Positions 7,509 through 15,692 of a stretch of 17,076 nt of DNA are shown piece by piece (within the stretch, counting starts at the first letter, position 1; each line of letters begins with the position of its first letter). A program made the translations under genes and the position numbers. Under the pieces are notes generated by a model, which saw only the letters and a program-made list of their open reading frames with translations, was not told the DNA's origin and made no database searches. The stretch spans positions 1 to 17,076 of the forward strand of contig JBAPOP010000046.1 of assembly GCA_049279675.1 (NCBI GenBank), read 5' to 3'. Origin of the DNA: Palsa-147 sp049279675 (GTDB lineage Bacteria > Acidobacteriota > Terriglobia > Acidiferrales > UBA7541).

Positions 7509-8459
7509 CTACGACGGAGCGCTACGCTCGCTCTCACCAAAGACAACGTGAAGTTGAGTCCGCCAGTCCGGTAATTGACAGTTAAAAGTACTTGCTAGCC
7601 GCGCATTTGAAAGAACGCTATAGACAGGGCGAACAGCGGCAGTTGGATACTCGCGCGTAGAAATGGGAATGACCCGCTCTGCGATTAACGGCTGGCCATT
7701 TGTTGCTGCGGCAACCCAAGGGGTGCTCGGCGTTATCGCCGAGGACTCTTCCAGAATTGCCTTCGCAAAATCACACCAACTGGTTTCTCCGGCGGCGGTC
7801 ATGTGATATGTCCCGCTCACTTTTTGCAGCGAGGCCAAATCAAAACCTCGATCCAAGAGCTGCGCCAGAATTGTGGATGTCGCGGAGGCAACCGCACGAC
7901 TCCAGGTCGGTGCACCGACTTGATCGCTGACCACCCGCAGATCCGTTTGTTGTGTCGCTAAGCGGAGGATCGAGAGCAGAAAATTTCTACCTCGCGTACC
8001 GTACACCCAGGCGGTCCGGAAAATTAGGTGAGGCACGCCGGACTTACGAATAGCCTGCTCGCCTTCGAGTTTGGTTCTGCCATAGACATTGATTGGATTC
8101 GGACTATCACTCTCGTCATACGGGGAAGTTTTCATTCCATCGAAAACATAGTCGGTGGAGTAATGCAACAAGGACGCGCCAATCGATCGGGCTTCTTCGG
8201 CCATCAACGCGGGCGCTTCAGCATTGATAACGTGGGCTGTTGCTTTATCCGCCTCCGCTTGATCCACGGCGGTGTATCCGGCAGCGTTTACGATCAAGTG
8301 CGGCCGGACATCTCGAATTGCTCGTTGAATGTCAGTAGGCTTTAAAAGGTCCAACTGCTCGCGATCGGGCGCGGTTACGTCGCCAAGATCGGGCAACAGA
8401 CGCTGAAGTTCTTGGCCGATCTGGCCCGTCTTTCCGGTCAGCAGAATTCTGGGTTTCAT
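7509..8459 (-). CDS. rfbD: dTDP-4-dehydrorhamnose reductase
   Basis: This enzyme catalyses the last step of dTDP-L-rhamnose synthesis, the NAD(P)H-dependent reduction of dTDP-4-keto-L-rhamnose in the cytoplasm. The 316-residue SDR protein begins with the dinucleotide-binding LLTGKTGQIGQEL (about 6-18). It carries NAAGYTAVDQAE at about 58-69, STDYVFDG at 101-108, and the catalytic Tyr126/Lys130 pair in VYGRTKLEGE. The C-terminal LPDWRTQL ending is typical of RmlD. It is slightly longer than the roughly 300 residues usual for the family. ATG at 8459 overlaps the rfbC stop as ATGA (8456-8459), so the two are translationally coupled. The stop is TAG at 7509-7511. Confidence 0.97.
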   Translation of the reverse strand: MKPRILLTGKTGQIGQELQRLLPDLGDVTAPDREQLDLLKPTDIQRAIRDVRPHLIVNAAGYTAVDQAEADKATAHVINAEAPALMAEEARSIGASLLHYSTDYVFDGMKTSPYDESDSPNPINVYGRTKLEGEQAIRKSGVPHLIFRTAWVYGTRGRNFLLSILRLATQQTDLRVVSDQVGAPTWSRAVASATSTILAQLLDRGFDLASLQKVSGTYHMTAAGETSWCDFAKAILEESSAITPSTPWVAAATNGQPLIAERVIPISTREYPTAAVRPVYSVLSNARLASTFNCQLPDWRTQLHVVFGESERSAPS

Positions 8460-9016
8460 TTCACCGGATATCGCGGCAGAAAATTTCGAGGCAGATCGAC
8501 GAGTTTCGGATTCCTCGCGTCCTTTTCAGAAACAAGGGGTTGGCTAATCCCCCAGACGACACCGATATCGGAATCGTTCCAGAGAATGCCGTGCTCGTCC
8601 GCTGGATCGTAATAGTCGCCACATTTATAAAGAAATTGGACGGTGTCCGAAAGTGCGAGGAATCCGTGAGCAAATCCCACCGGGACATAAATCTGATTCT
8701 GCGATTGCGCGGAAAGAACGACGCTCGTCCATTTGCCAAAATGTGTCGAACCGAGCCGGATATCGACGACGACGTCGAGAGCTTCACCCTCCACTACACG
8801 GCACAATTTTGCCTGCGGATGATTCAGTTGGTAATGAAATCCGCGGAGAGTCCCCTTGACGGAAAAGGTGTGATTATCCTGCACGAAAGAATCGAGGATG
8901 CCGAGTTCAGCGAATTGTTCGCGATGGTAGGTTTCGCAGAAGGAACCACGACTGTCGCGAAGGACTTTCGGCCGGAGCTCCCAGATGCCCGGAAGAGATG
9001 TTCCAACTCGCTCCAC
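8456..9016 (-). CDS. rfbC: dTDP-4-dehydrorhamnose 3,5-epimerase
   Basis: This enzyme converts dTDP-4-keto-6-deoxyglucose to dTDP-4-keto-L-rhamnose by epimerising C3 and C5. The 186-residue cupin protein matches the family's length. It contains the hallmark TLRGFHYQ at about 56-63 with catalytic His61, followed by KLCRVVEGEALDVVVDIR. GFAHGFLAL at about 114-122 comes next, then the LYK..DYY motif at about 129-136 with the catalytic tyrosine, and WNDSDIGVVW near 146-155. The start is GTG at 9016; GGAGG lies 11 bases upstream, a little far but the best available. It is the first gene after the 211-base gap that separates it from rfbB, so it may have its own promoter. It runs straight into rfbD by an ATGA overlap. 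Confidence 0.97.
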   Translation of the reverse strand: MERVGTSLPGIWELRPKVLRDSRGSFCETYHREQFAELGILDSFVQDNHTFSVKGTLRGFHYQLNHPQAKLCRVVEGEALDVVVDIRLGSTHFGKWTSVVLSAQSQNQIYVPVGFAHGFLALSDTVQFLYKCGDYYDPADEHGILWNDSDIGVVWGISQPLVSEKDARNPKLVDLPRNFLPRYPVK

Positions 9017-9109
9017 CGAGAACCAGACCTCCGCGGGAATAGAATCTGAACTAATTGAAGCAAGAATCGGTTACGACTCTACCAGAATACCTCGCGGAGT
9101 AGCACGCAG

Positions 9110-9265
9110 TCACGCCGTGGGCGGATTCAATCCGGTGACACCGCTCGCGCCGTTGATCGCAGACAAAGTTTGCGGAGTTAGATTGATGATTGCCGCCAAG
9201 ATCAACTCGTAACTCGGCGGCGGGTTGCTACTGCGGGCCCTTCCCCGTCGGTTGGTTAATGGCAT
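9110..9265 (-). CDS. Possible 51-residue small protein or gene remnant in the rfbB-rfbC gap
   Basis: An ATG at 9265, inside the end of rfbB in another frame, opens 51 codons to TGA at 9110-9112. The part lying outside rfbB reads like real protein: SNPPPSYELILAAIINL then TPQTLSAINGASGVTG then LNPPTA. It contains a hydrophobic, probably helical stretch and a turn-rich end. I do not recognise it. No ribosome binding site precedes the ATG, so it may be a translated small protein coupled to rfbB, the 3' remnant of a larger gene, or chance. Confidence 0.3.
   Translation of the reverse strand: MPLTNRRGRARSSNPPPSYELILAAIINLTPQTLSAINGASGVTGLNPPTA
9192..9221 (-). other. GC-rich hairpin just after rfbB
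   Basis: In minus-strand RNA, GCCGCCGAG pairs with CUUGGCGGC over 9 base pairs (one G-U), closing a 12-base loop. The stem starts 6 bases after the rfbB stop codon. No U-run follows, so it is not a standard intrinsic terminator. It could stabilise the rfbAB message or reduce read-through into rfbC. It overlaps the small ORF at 9110-9265. Confidence 0.35.
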
Positions 9266-10280
9266 TGAGAGATGATTCGCGGTTTTCGTAATATTTCTCG
9301 TAATAGGTACGATATTCGTCTCCGCGGACTCCTGCTATCCAATCTCCATTGGCCTTGTACCAATCAATCGTCCGGCGCAGCCCGTCCTCTAGCGAAATTG
9401 AAGGCTTCCATCCGAGCTCGTTTTCTATCTTGCAGCAATCGACTGCATAGCGCCGGTCGTGGCCGGGGCGGTCCTTCACATAAGTCAACAGACTCTCCGG
9501 CTTTTCCAACAATCGAAGCAAGCGCCGCGCCATCGTCAAGTTTTCTTCCACATGCTGGCCACCGATGTTGTAGACCTCGCCGACCTCGCCGCGCTCGAGG
9601 ACCGCGAGGATGCCCCGGCAGTTGTCTTCGACGTGCAGCCAATCGCGTTGCTGCTTTCCATCGCCGTAAATCGGAAGCTCCTTGCCCTCGAGCGCATTCG
9701 TGATGAGTAATGGCAGGAATTTTTCCGGAAATTGAAAGGGACCGTAGTTATTGGAGGAGCGCGTGATCAACGCCGGAAAATTGTAGGTGCGCACGAAGGA
9801 TTGTACGAGGAGGTCCGCAGCCCCTTTCGAAGCCGAGTACGGACTGCTTGGCCGAAGCGAAGAATTTTCGTTTGCGAAAGTTTCGGGCGGCAGATCTCCA
9901 TAAACTTCATCGGTCGAGATATGGACAAACCTCTGGACGCCGAACCGACGGGCCGCCTGGAGCAGGACAACTGTTCCCATAACATTGGTCTCGATAAATG
10001 GCGCCGGCTCGAAAATGCTGCGATCCACATGAGACTCGGCTGCAAAGTGCACGACTGCGCTGCAACCCTGCATGTTCGCTTCCACAGCGGCTGCATCACG
10101 AATGTCGCCTCTCACAAATCGGTAGTTCGAGTTTTCAGCGATCGAGGCGAGGTTTGCGAGGTTTCCTGCGTAAGTCAGCTTGTCATAATTGACGATCGAA
10201 TATCCCGTGCCGACAGTGAGAGCGTGCCGAATAAAGTTCGATCCGATGAAGCCGGCCCCGCCCGTCACTAGGATCTTCAT
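9228..10280 (-). CDS. rfbB: dTDP-glucose 4,6-dehydratase
   Basis: This enzyme is the second step of the rhamnose pathway, converting dTDP-glucose to dTDP-4-keto-6-deoxyglucose with bound NAD+. The 350-residue extended SDR has VTGGAGFIGSNFIRHA at the N-terminus and YDKLTYAGNLANL at about 32-44. HFAAESHVDRSI lies near 78-89, the catalytic Asp124-Glu125 in STDEVYGDL, and the Tyr148/Lys152 pair in YSASKGAADLLV. NNYGPFQFPEKFLPL and RDWLHVEDNC are also present, as in RmlB. The length matches the family (about 350). ATG at 10280 overlaps the rfbA stop as ATGA (10277-10280); GGGAA lies about 9 bases upstream. The stop is TAG at 9228-9230, and a hairpin follows. Confidence 0.98.
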   Translation of the reverse strand: MKILVTGGAGFIGSNFIRHALTVGTGYSIVNYDKLTYAGNLANLASIAENSNYRFVRGDIRDAAAVEANMQGCSAVVHFAAESHVDRSIFEPAPFIETNVMGTVVLLQAARRFGVQRFVHISTDEVYGDLPPETFANENSSLRPSSPYSASKGAADLLVQSFVRTYNFPALITRSSNNYGPFQFPEKFLPLLITNALEGKELPIYGDGKQQRDWLHVEDNCRGILAVLERGEVGEVYNIGGQHVEENLTMARRLLRLLEKPESLLTYVKDRPGHDRRYAVDCCKIENELGWKPSISLEDGLRRTIDWYKANGDWIAGVRGDEYRTYYEKYYENRESSLNAINQPTGKGPQ

Positions 10281-11044
10281 CGACTACGTTCCCGAGGGAC
10301 ATTTTTGTCACTGCGAGCCATCTTATTGGCCCCGGTCTCGGCCACCAGGCTATTGGCACGCAGCAAGGACTCAAATGTTCCGGCGTCGGTCCACCAACCG
10401 TCCAGGATTTCGTAGCTGAGCCTTCCCTCTTCAATGTAAAAATTGTTGACGTCCGTGATTTCAAGCTCACCCCGGCCTGAAGGTTTTAGGCGGCGGATTT
10501 TTTCGAAGACTGTTTTGTCGTAGAGGTATATTCCGACAACCGCGTAGTTTGATTTTGGATTTTTCGGTTTCTCTTCTATTCCTACAACTTTCTCGCCGCG
10601 GATCTCGGCCACACCAAATCTTTGCGCATCGGCAACTTCCTTCACGAGAATCCTAGCTCCCTCTTCTTGTTTCAGAAAGCTCTGAACCGCATCGCAAATA
10701 TTATTTTCAATGATGTTGTCGCCCAGCACGACGCAGACGGGTTTGCCGTCTGCGAAATATTCTGCCAAACCCAGCGCCTCTGCTATCCCGCCTTCGCCCT
10801 CCTGATACGTATAATCCAAATGTTTCAGCCCGAAGTCGCGGCCGTTTCCAAGCAGTCGCAGAAACTCGCCTGCATTTTTCCCGCCGGTAACCAGAAGGAT
10901 CTCGTGAATTCCAGCATTCACAAGCGTTTGGATCGGGTAATAGACCATGGGCTTGTCATAGACGGGGAGCAGGTGCTTGTTCGTCACACGAGTTAACGGA
11001 TTCAACCGGCTTCCCGTTCCGCCTGCAAGCACTACGCCCTTCAT
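10277..11044 (-). CDS. rfbA: Glucose-1-phosphate thymidylyltransferase, short form
   Basis: This enzyme makes dTDP-glucose from dTTP and glucose-1-phosphate, the entry to dTDP-rhamnose. The 255-residue nucleotidyltransferase starts with KGVVLAGGTGSRLNPLT, the nucleotide-binding signature, followed by NKHLLPVYDKPMVYYPI. QEGEGGIAEAL is at about 81-91 and the metal-binding VVLGDN ends near 110. It is shorter than the roughly 290-residue enterobacterial RmlA and lacks that extra C-terminal part; it resembles the short form found in many bacteria and archaea. ATG at 11044 has GAGG 6 bases upstream, one of the better ribosome binding sites in the window. A 136-base gap separates it from the upstream GT; that gap has only a 28-codon frame and a 6-bp inverted repeat, neither compelling. 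It could hold a promoter. Confidence 0.95.
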   Translation of the reverse strand: MKGVVLAGGTGSRLNPLTRVTNKHLLPVYDKPMVYYPIQTLVNAGIHEILLVTGGKNAGEFLRLLGNGRDFGLKHLDYTYQEGEGGIAEALGLAEYFADGKPVCVVLGDNIIENNICDAVQSFLKQEEGARILVKEVADAQRFGVAEIRGEKVVGIEEKPKNPKSNYAVVGIYLYDKTVFEKIRRLKPSGRGELEITDVNNFYIEEGRLSYEILDGWWTDAGTFESLLRANSLVAETGANKMARSDKNVPRERSR

Positions 11045-11180
11045 CGAAACCTCAGTTCCCCGCGGCCATTGAGAATCAATGTTCGGCTTCGCGGAAACTC
11101 ACTTGAGGCTTGCTGTCAGCACACAAAAGCAAGGAGTTGCGTGCCAGAAACTTCAACGTCATGGCGTTATATCATCCTCG

Positions 11181-12494
11181 TTACTGCCGCGCTATGACGC
11201 TCTCTCGTCGCAGGAGAGTTTCCGTACTGGAGAGAGAAAAGTCTCGCACAAAGGTGGCCCGAGCGGCGGCGCCCAGACGCTGACGCAGGCCTTCATCCCT
11301 CAGTAGGGAAACGATCGCGCCGGCGAATTCTTGAGGCTGGCCGTGAATCAGGACATCCTTTCCGTCAACCAACCCCAAACCATCCACAAGTTCACGCGTG
11401 GCCACGATGGCCTTGCCCCGCGCCATCGCCTCGATGAGCTTCAGAGGCACGCCACCTCGAATGAAGACAGGAAGGGCAAGCACCGCACACTCGTCCATGA
11501 AGCGGCCGGAATCTACAACTCGGCCGAGCATTTCGACATTCTTCATGGTTCCGAATTTCGCCGCAACATCATCTGGCATGTGCGCACCAGCGATGCGGAG
11601 TGCGGCGTTTGGAAAGTGGTCCAGAACGCGTGGAAATACCTGCTCTGCGAGAAACTTTGCCGCTTGCAAATTAGGAGTGTAGGAATAGGTGCCGATGAAT
11701 CCGATAACAGGTGCATAAACGGGCGCAGACGGAAGAATTTCCCGTTCGTCGAGGCTGTTCGGGACCACAACAATGCGTGCGCCGGGCGCAATGCGCTGAA
11801 ATTCCGAAGCTTCATCTGAAGACGTGGCCCAAACCTCCGTACACTTCTTCAAAAAGATACGCTCCTGGGAACGGCAGGCGAGATAGTTCGCAACAAGCCC
11901 CAGCTTGCCCGCGCGGCCGTTCAGATTCTTGAGAAAAGACGCGCTGAGGTTGGACAAAACGTCAGCGGCATCGATGATCACACCGTATCCATGCTCACGA
12001 AGTGCTGGTGTGTAGTGCATCAGCATCGAAGGAATCGCCACAAAATCTACTTGCAGTCGTTGCGCTTCGGCGAGAATGCGGTCGGCCGCGCGAATGCGAT
12101 CGTAAGACATGGAAAAAGGATAACTTTTCCCCGGCATTCCCAGTGCTCCACGCACCAGAAAGTCAACCTTGTGCGCGATCAACGATGAAGCCGAGAAATC
12201 GCGATGCGGAAAACGGCGGCCGCCATGACGAACCTCATCGCAGATTTGCGCGAGAGGAGTGGACTCGACTGGCGCAGGCTCGCGATCCTCGGTGGAAAAA
12301 TACAGCAGCGCACTATAGCAGCCAAGCCTCCGAACCAATTCCAAATTGCTGACCATGCGCAGATGCAAGCCAGTCGTCGCCGGGAATGGAAAATCGGGAA
12401 GCACAGTGAGGACACGAGTGCGCGTATCGCCCCGGGCTGCCGACGAATCGCCACTGCGGGAGCCTTCTGAATCCTGCTGTTGATTGCTGTTCAC
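11181..12494 (-). CDS. GT4-type glycosyltransferase
   Basis: This 437-residue GT-B protein has its N-terminal domain opening with RVLTVLPDFPFPATTGLHLR, in which the glycine-rich acceptor loop follows the first strand. The inter-domain segment has VVVPNSLDE at about 242-250, and the C-terminal domain begins with VIGFIGTYSYTPNLQAA near 263-279. The donor-binding motif RGGVPLKLIEAMARG at about 346-360 carries the EX7E-type glutamate. These features fit GT4 sugar transferases acting in the cytoplasm on a lipid-linked glycan. GTG at 12494 is chosen since it overlaps the FkbM stop as GTGA (12491-12494); the longest frame would begin 69 bases earlier inside that gene. The first 25 residues are polar and low in complexity. 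The donor sugar is unknown. Confidence 0.9.
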   Translation of the reverse strand: MNSNQQQDSEGSRSGDSSAARGDTRTRVLTVLPDFPFPATTGLHLRMVSNLELVRRLGCYSALLYFSTEDREPAPVESTPLAQICDEVRHGGRRFPHRDFSASSLIAHKVDFLVRGALGMPGKSYPFSMSYDRIRAADRILAEAQRLQVDFVAIPSMLMHYTPALREHGYGVIIDAADVLSNLSASFLKNLNGRAGKLGLVANYLACRSQERIFLKKCTEVWATSSDEASEFQRIAPGARIVVVPNSLDEREILPSAPVYAPVIGFIGTYSYTPNLQAAKFLAEQVFPRVLDHFPNAALRIAGAHMPDDVAAKFGTMKNVEMLGRVVDSGRFMDECAVLALPVFIRGGVPLKLIEAMARGKAIVATRELVDGLGLVDGKDVLIHGQPQEFAGAIVSLLRDEGLRQRLGAAARATFVRDFSLSSTETLLRRESVIARQ

Positions 12495-13297
12495 GAGTTG
12501 ATGGCCATGTAGGGACTTCTCTCGCGGGCGGCAACGCAACGCCGCGCCAACAGGATGCCGCATCCTTCCATGTGTGAGGGCCGGATCGTCAGTTCGTGCG
12601 TCGGACTCAGCGCGCTCCGCAACAGGTCCAGCGTTCCGGGTACGATTTGATCGTGGTACTCCATCGCGATGTGTTTGAAACGGTAGAGCACGTCCGGCGT
12701 CGCAGCGGCAAAAACGCCGCGCTCGGAACCTTCGATATCAACTTTAAGAAGATCTATCTCCTTGGCGTTGGCTAGTTCGAACAGGCCGGCGAGAGGCACG
12801 ACTGTCGTTTCGCTCGCGGCACTGGAATCTACTTTCAACACATGATCGAGTGAACGAGATCCCACTGCCTGCATGTGTCCTCGGGCGAATGTCGCGCCCA
12901 GGGCAGTTTCGTGGCACGTAACATTTTTGAGAAGCGCTCGCGCGATGTTGGCCTGCAAGTATTCGAAGTTTTCTGCGAATGGCTCAAGGGCGATCACGCG
13001 GCAGCGTCGATTCTGCCGTGCGATTTGGATAGAGAAGAGGCCGACATTAGCGCCGGCGTCTACGATCACTTCACCGTCCGCCGGACGATAAAATCCGTTG
13101 GTGTAGACCTCTTCTAGCCAGATTTCGATCGCTGCTTCCAACAGGCCGCCGCGGCCTTGGGGATGCTCGATGTGTGTGCCATCCCAAAGAACGACTTCAT
13201 CGCAAGGCTGCGAAGCGCGCATCCGCTGTACTAAGGTTGCGCCGTTGCGAAAATGAAGCACGAGCGAACCCATTTGGAGGACGCTTTTCAGATACAT
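12491..13297 (-). CDS. FkbM family methyltransferase
   Basis: This 268-residue class I SAM-dependent methyltransferase has the FkbM layout. An N-terminal region of about 70 residues precedes the SAM motif VIVDAGANVGLFS at about 77-89. The acidic VIALEPF near 101-107 follows, then the typical LLKVDIEGSERGVF at about 183-196 and an AMEYHD strand at about 211-216. FkbM enzymes O-methylate hydroxyls, often on sugars in polysaccharide loci. Placed between two GT4 genes, this one probably methylates a sugar of the repeat unit or caps the chain; this is inference. ATG at 13297 overlaps the upstream GT by 10 bases; ATG at 13273 is the alternative, with no better ribosome binding site. Confidence 0.93.
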   Translation of the reverse strand: MYLKSVLQMGSLVLHFRNGATLVQRMRASQPCDEVVLWDGTHIEHPQGRGGLLEAAIEIWLEEVYTNGFYRPADGEVIVDAGANVGLFSIQIARQNRRCRVIALEPFAENFEYLQANIARALLKNVTCHETALGATFARGHMQAVGSRSLDHVLKVDSSAASETTVVPLAGLFELANAKEIDLLKVDIEGSERGVFAAATPDVLYRFKHIAMEYHDQIVPGTLDLLRSALSPTHELTIRPSHMEGCGILLARRCVAARERSPYMAINS

Positions 13298-14487
13298 AAG
13301 GATGCGTGCGGACGCGCCTCGGAGGTGCCGATCAATTGGTGGTAGACCTCAATCATTTTGTCAACGACCGGACGAGGTGAGTAGCTTTCTTCAATCAAGA
13401 TTCGGGCCGCGTCGCGCATCTGTTTCCGCTCGATTGGACTCTCCAACAATCGGCAAACCTTGCCCGCAAGTTCTTCGTCGGTTTCGGAAACCCAGCATTC
13501 CCTACCATTTTGACAATCGATGCCCTCTACTCCTTCCCAAGTGGTGACGACGGGCACGCCGTACGCCATCGATTCCATCACTTTGACTTTCATGCCGCTG
13601 CCTCGCGATGGGGCATAGACCATCACGGCCGCCTTGGAGAAAAACTCGGACGGGTGCGCGAGGTTATTGGACAAAATGAGATCTGGGTGCGACAAATATT
13701 TTTCCAAATACTTTGCGGCGTTCCAACCAGCAATATAAAGCTTCGCTGAGGCTGCCTGCTTCTTCACCAGCGGCCAAATGCGCGTAATCAGGCGCTCGGC
13801 CGCGGAACGGGAAGGTACCCAGTGCATTGATCCAATCATTCCCACCACCGGCTCTTGAACACATGGAGGCATTTCGTACAAAGAAGGATCTAAGGCAAGC
13901 GGAACTACCCAATAGTGGCCGCCTGAATTGATCGACTCCGCCATTTCTTTCAGCCGCGGAGTGAGCAACCGAACGTTGCCGATTCCGTGGAGCAGTCGCT
14001 TCGTGGAACGCTGAGCCTGCCAGAGAGCTTTGCGTTCCTGGAGACTCATGCTTTCTCGTTCGCTCCAATCGATGACGTCAAAGTAATGCACGTTCAGGAG
14101 CGCCCGGGGCACATCAATACCGAGCCAGCCGGTGGCCATCTGTTCGAGGTGGAGTACGTCGTAGCCTTGTGCCAATTCTCGCCTGAGTTGAGACGTGAAT
14201 TCCGAGTCCTGAATCAGTTCGCTCCCTGGGCGCAGCAGATTCTGCCACTTTCGGCGTATTGCAACCGAATCCACTTTGAGCCGGTGGCAACGAAGTGTCA
14301 GTCGACGACCGCATTTGGAAAGCCACTGTTTCGCTTCGGCGATCCTTTCGTCAGGCTCCTCAGTTGCGGCCATTGCCACCACTTCATGACCGCGCGCCGC
14401 CAACTCGGTGATCAAAACGTAGAACCATCGCGCGGCGGTATCGCCGAACGGGTGAGGCACGGCTGGCGTAACGATGACGATCTTCAC
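13288..14487 (-). CDS. GT4-type glycosyltransferase
   Basis: This 399-residue GT-B protein begins KIVIVTPAVPHPFGDTAARWF, the first strand and acceptor loop of GT4 enzymes. YDVLHLEQMATG at about 109-120 and VGMIGSMHWVPSRSA at about 215-229 mark the two domains. The GSGMKVKVMESMAYGVPVV stretch at about 296-314 holds the donor-binding glutamate and the typical 'G.P.V' strand. It is closest in style to transferases whose C-terminal domain starts 'GSM.W.PN'. The start is GTG at 14487, overlapping the previous stop as GTGA (14484-14487), with a G-rich stretch (CGGGGG) about 10 bases upstream. The donor and acceptor cannot be told from sequence. Confidence 0.9.
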   Translation of the reverse strand: MKIVIVTPAVPHPFGDTAARWFYVLITELAARGHEVVAMAATEEPDERIAEAKQWLSKCGRRLTLRCHRLKVDSVAIRRKWQNLLRPGSELIQDSEFTSQLRRELAQGYDVLHLEQMATGWLGIDVPRALLNVHYFDVIDWSERESMSLQERKALWQAQRSTKRLLHGIGNVRLLTPRLKEMAESINSGGHYWVVPLALDPSLYEMPPCVQEPVVGMIGSMHWVPSRSAAERLITRIWPLVKKQAASAKLYIAGWNAAKYLEKYLSHPDLILSNNLAHPSEFFSKAAVMVYAPSRGSGMKVKVMESMAYGVPVVTTWEGVEGIDCQNGRECWVSETDEELAGKVCRLLESPIERKQMRDAARILIEESYSPRPVVDKMIEVYHQLIGTSEARPHASLCI

Positions 14488-15692
14488 CCGCGCTGCCCCC
14501 GCGAAACCGGAAGTGGTTCAATGTTTCCATTCAACAGATCGCCGGTGCGGCCAAGAAGTTCTGAGTACAGGCCCAGAGTCTGCGCGGCAGACTTCTTCCA
14601 CGAAAAGAACTGTGCCCGTTGCCGGCCTTTTTGGATCAAAGTCTCGCGCAAATCGGAGTCGCGGAATACTCGCTCCATTTGTTCCGCGATTGACAGAGAA
14701 TCATCCGGATTGAATAGCAAGCCGCTGCCATCGAGGACTTCCGGCATGCTCGTGGTTGAAGAGGCCAAAACCGGAACTCCTGAAGCCATCGCTTCGACGA
14801 GTTGCAATCCAAAGCCTTCATACCGCGAGGGATGTACAAACGCCAGTGCTCCCTGATAAATCGCGGGCAAATCCTCATCCGCAATCAGGCCCGGGCAGAC
14901 GATTCGACCAGGGAGCCCAAGCGCTCGAATCTTTTCGAACACTGAAAGAAACTCCCATTTATGCTCGCCCGCAAGCACGAGCGACGGCGCGTCGGGCGAA
15001 AGGCGCGCAAATGCCTCAACCAGCATAGTGACATTTTTTTTGAAATCGAATCCGCCGAGAAACAGGAAGTATCTATCAGGCAGATCATATTGTTTCCGTA
15101 CCCGAATGATCTTTGCTGCCGGGACTGCCTCGTAAAACCGGGGATGTGCGGCGTTGTAAGTGACCAGCACGCGTTCCGGCGCCAGACCGTAGTACCGGCA
15201 AATGTCTTCTTTCGAGAAATTTGAAACCGTAATAAATTTGTCCGCGCGCCGTACCGATACAAAATCCGATAATTTCTTCCGCAAACGTCCCCGCCAATTC
15301 TCGCCGCCGCAGTATTCCGGTAATCGGTCGATGATATCGTGCCGCGTGAGAACGTACTTACAGACTCGATGATATGGAAGTCCGCGCTCCGCCGTGGCGT
15401 GAAATACTTCAATTCGGTTTCGCCGAAGTTGACGGGGGAGTTCCACGTGCTCCCACAACATTTCCCTCCGCGCCTGAAAAATCACAGGGGTAATGTCCAA
15501 CCGCTCGAGAAATTCGGGAGCGATCGCGCCGGGTGAAAATGAATACAGTTCGATACCATCGCCCGCGATCTCTTTCATCGCGCCAAAAATCTCCACGGTA
15601 TATCGCGCAAGCCCGCGCATCTCGTAGTGCATTAAGATGCGGCCGTCAATGCCGACGCGAATTGGCGCCTTCAGTTTGGGTGAATCATCCAT
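14484..15692 (-). CDS. GT4-type glycosyltransferase, mannosyl/rhamnosyl-transferase-like
   Basis: This 402-residue GT-B protein shows the clearest GT4 signature in the window. RVGIDGRILMHYEMRGLARY at about 12-31 is the typical opening of WbpY/WbpZ-like transferases. VSNFSKEDI is at about 156-164, FLFLGGFDFKKN at about 209-220, and HPSRYEGFGLQLVEAMASG at about 287-305, which holds the EX7E motif (Glu292 and Glu300). SSTTSMPEVL follows. Such enzymes often add mannose or rhamnose to a lipid-linked chain; the sugar here is inference. The ATG at 15692 is chosen since it shares a base with the upstream stop (TGATG), a normal coupling junction; the longest frame would start 30 bases further upstream inside the SDR gene. 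Confidence 0.93.
   Translation of the reverse strand: MDDSPKLKAPIRVGIDGRILMHYEMRGLARYTVEIFGAMKEIAGDGIELYSFSPGAIAPEFLERLDITPVIFQARREMLWEHVELPRQLRRNRIEVFHATAERGLPYHRVCKYVLTRHDIIDRLPEYCGGENWRGRLRKKLSDFVSVRRADKFITVSNFSKEDICRYYGLAPERVLVTYNAAHPRFYEAVPAAKIIRVRKQYDLPDRYFLFLGGFDFKKNVTMLVEAFARLSPDAPSLVLAGEHKWEFLSVFEKIRALGLPGRIVCPGLIADEDLPAIYQGALAFVHPSRYEGFGLQLVEAMASGVPVLASSTTSMPEVLDGSGLLFNPDDSLSIAEQMERVFRDSDLRETLIQKGRQRAQFFSWKKSAAQTLGLYSELLGRTGDLLNGNIEPLPVSRGQRG

Noticed and set aside
7478..7546. TTG-initiated N-terminal extension of the CgeB-like gene
   Set aside because: It would overlap rfbD by 38 bases and add 23 residues unlike the family; ATG at 7477 starts right before the first Rossmann strand.
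6842..7585. 247-codon plus-strand ORF
   Set aside because: It is antisense to the CgeB-like gene and the end of rfbD, both supported by family motifs; its translation is rich in Arg and Ser without motifs.
9017..9060. Possible promoter for rfbC (TTGCTT and TATTCC with 16-base spacing)
   Set aside because: Both hexamers match the consensus poorly and the -10 element would overlap the ribosome binding site region, so it is not listed as a feature.
9732..10271. 179-codon plus-strand ORF
   Set aside because: It is fully antisense to rfbB, whose catalytic motifs are intact.
11076..11162. 28-codon minus-strand frame in the gap before rfbA
   Set aside because: It has an ATG but no ribosome binding site, and nothing in its residues suggests a real leader peptide or protein.
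13987..14856. 289-codon plus-strand ORF
   Set aside because: It lies antisense across two well-supported GT4 genes and their overlap, and its translation has no recognisable domain and a composition typical of a shadow frame.
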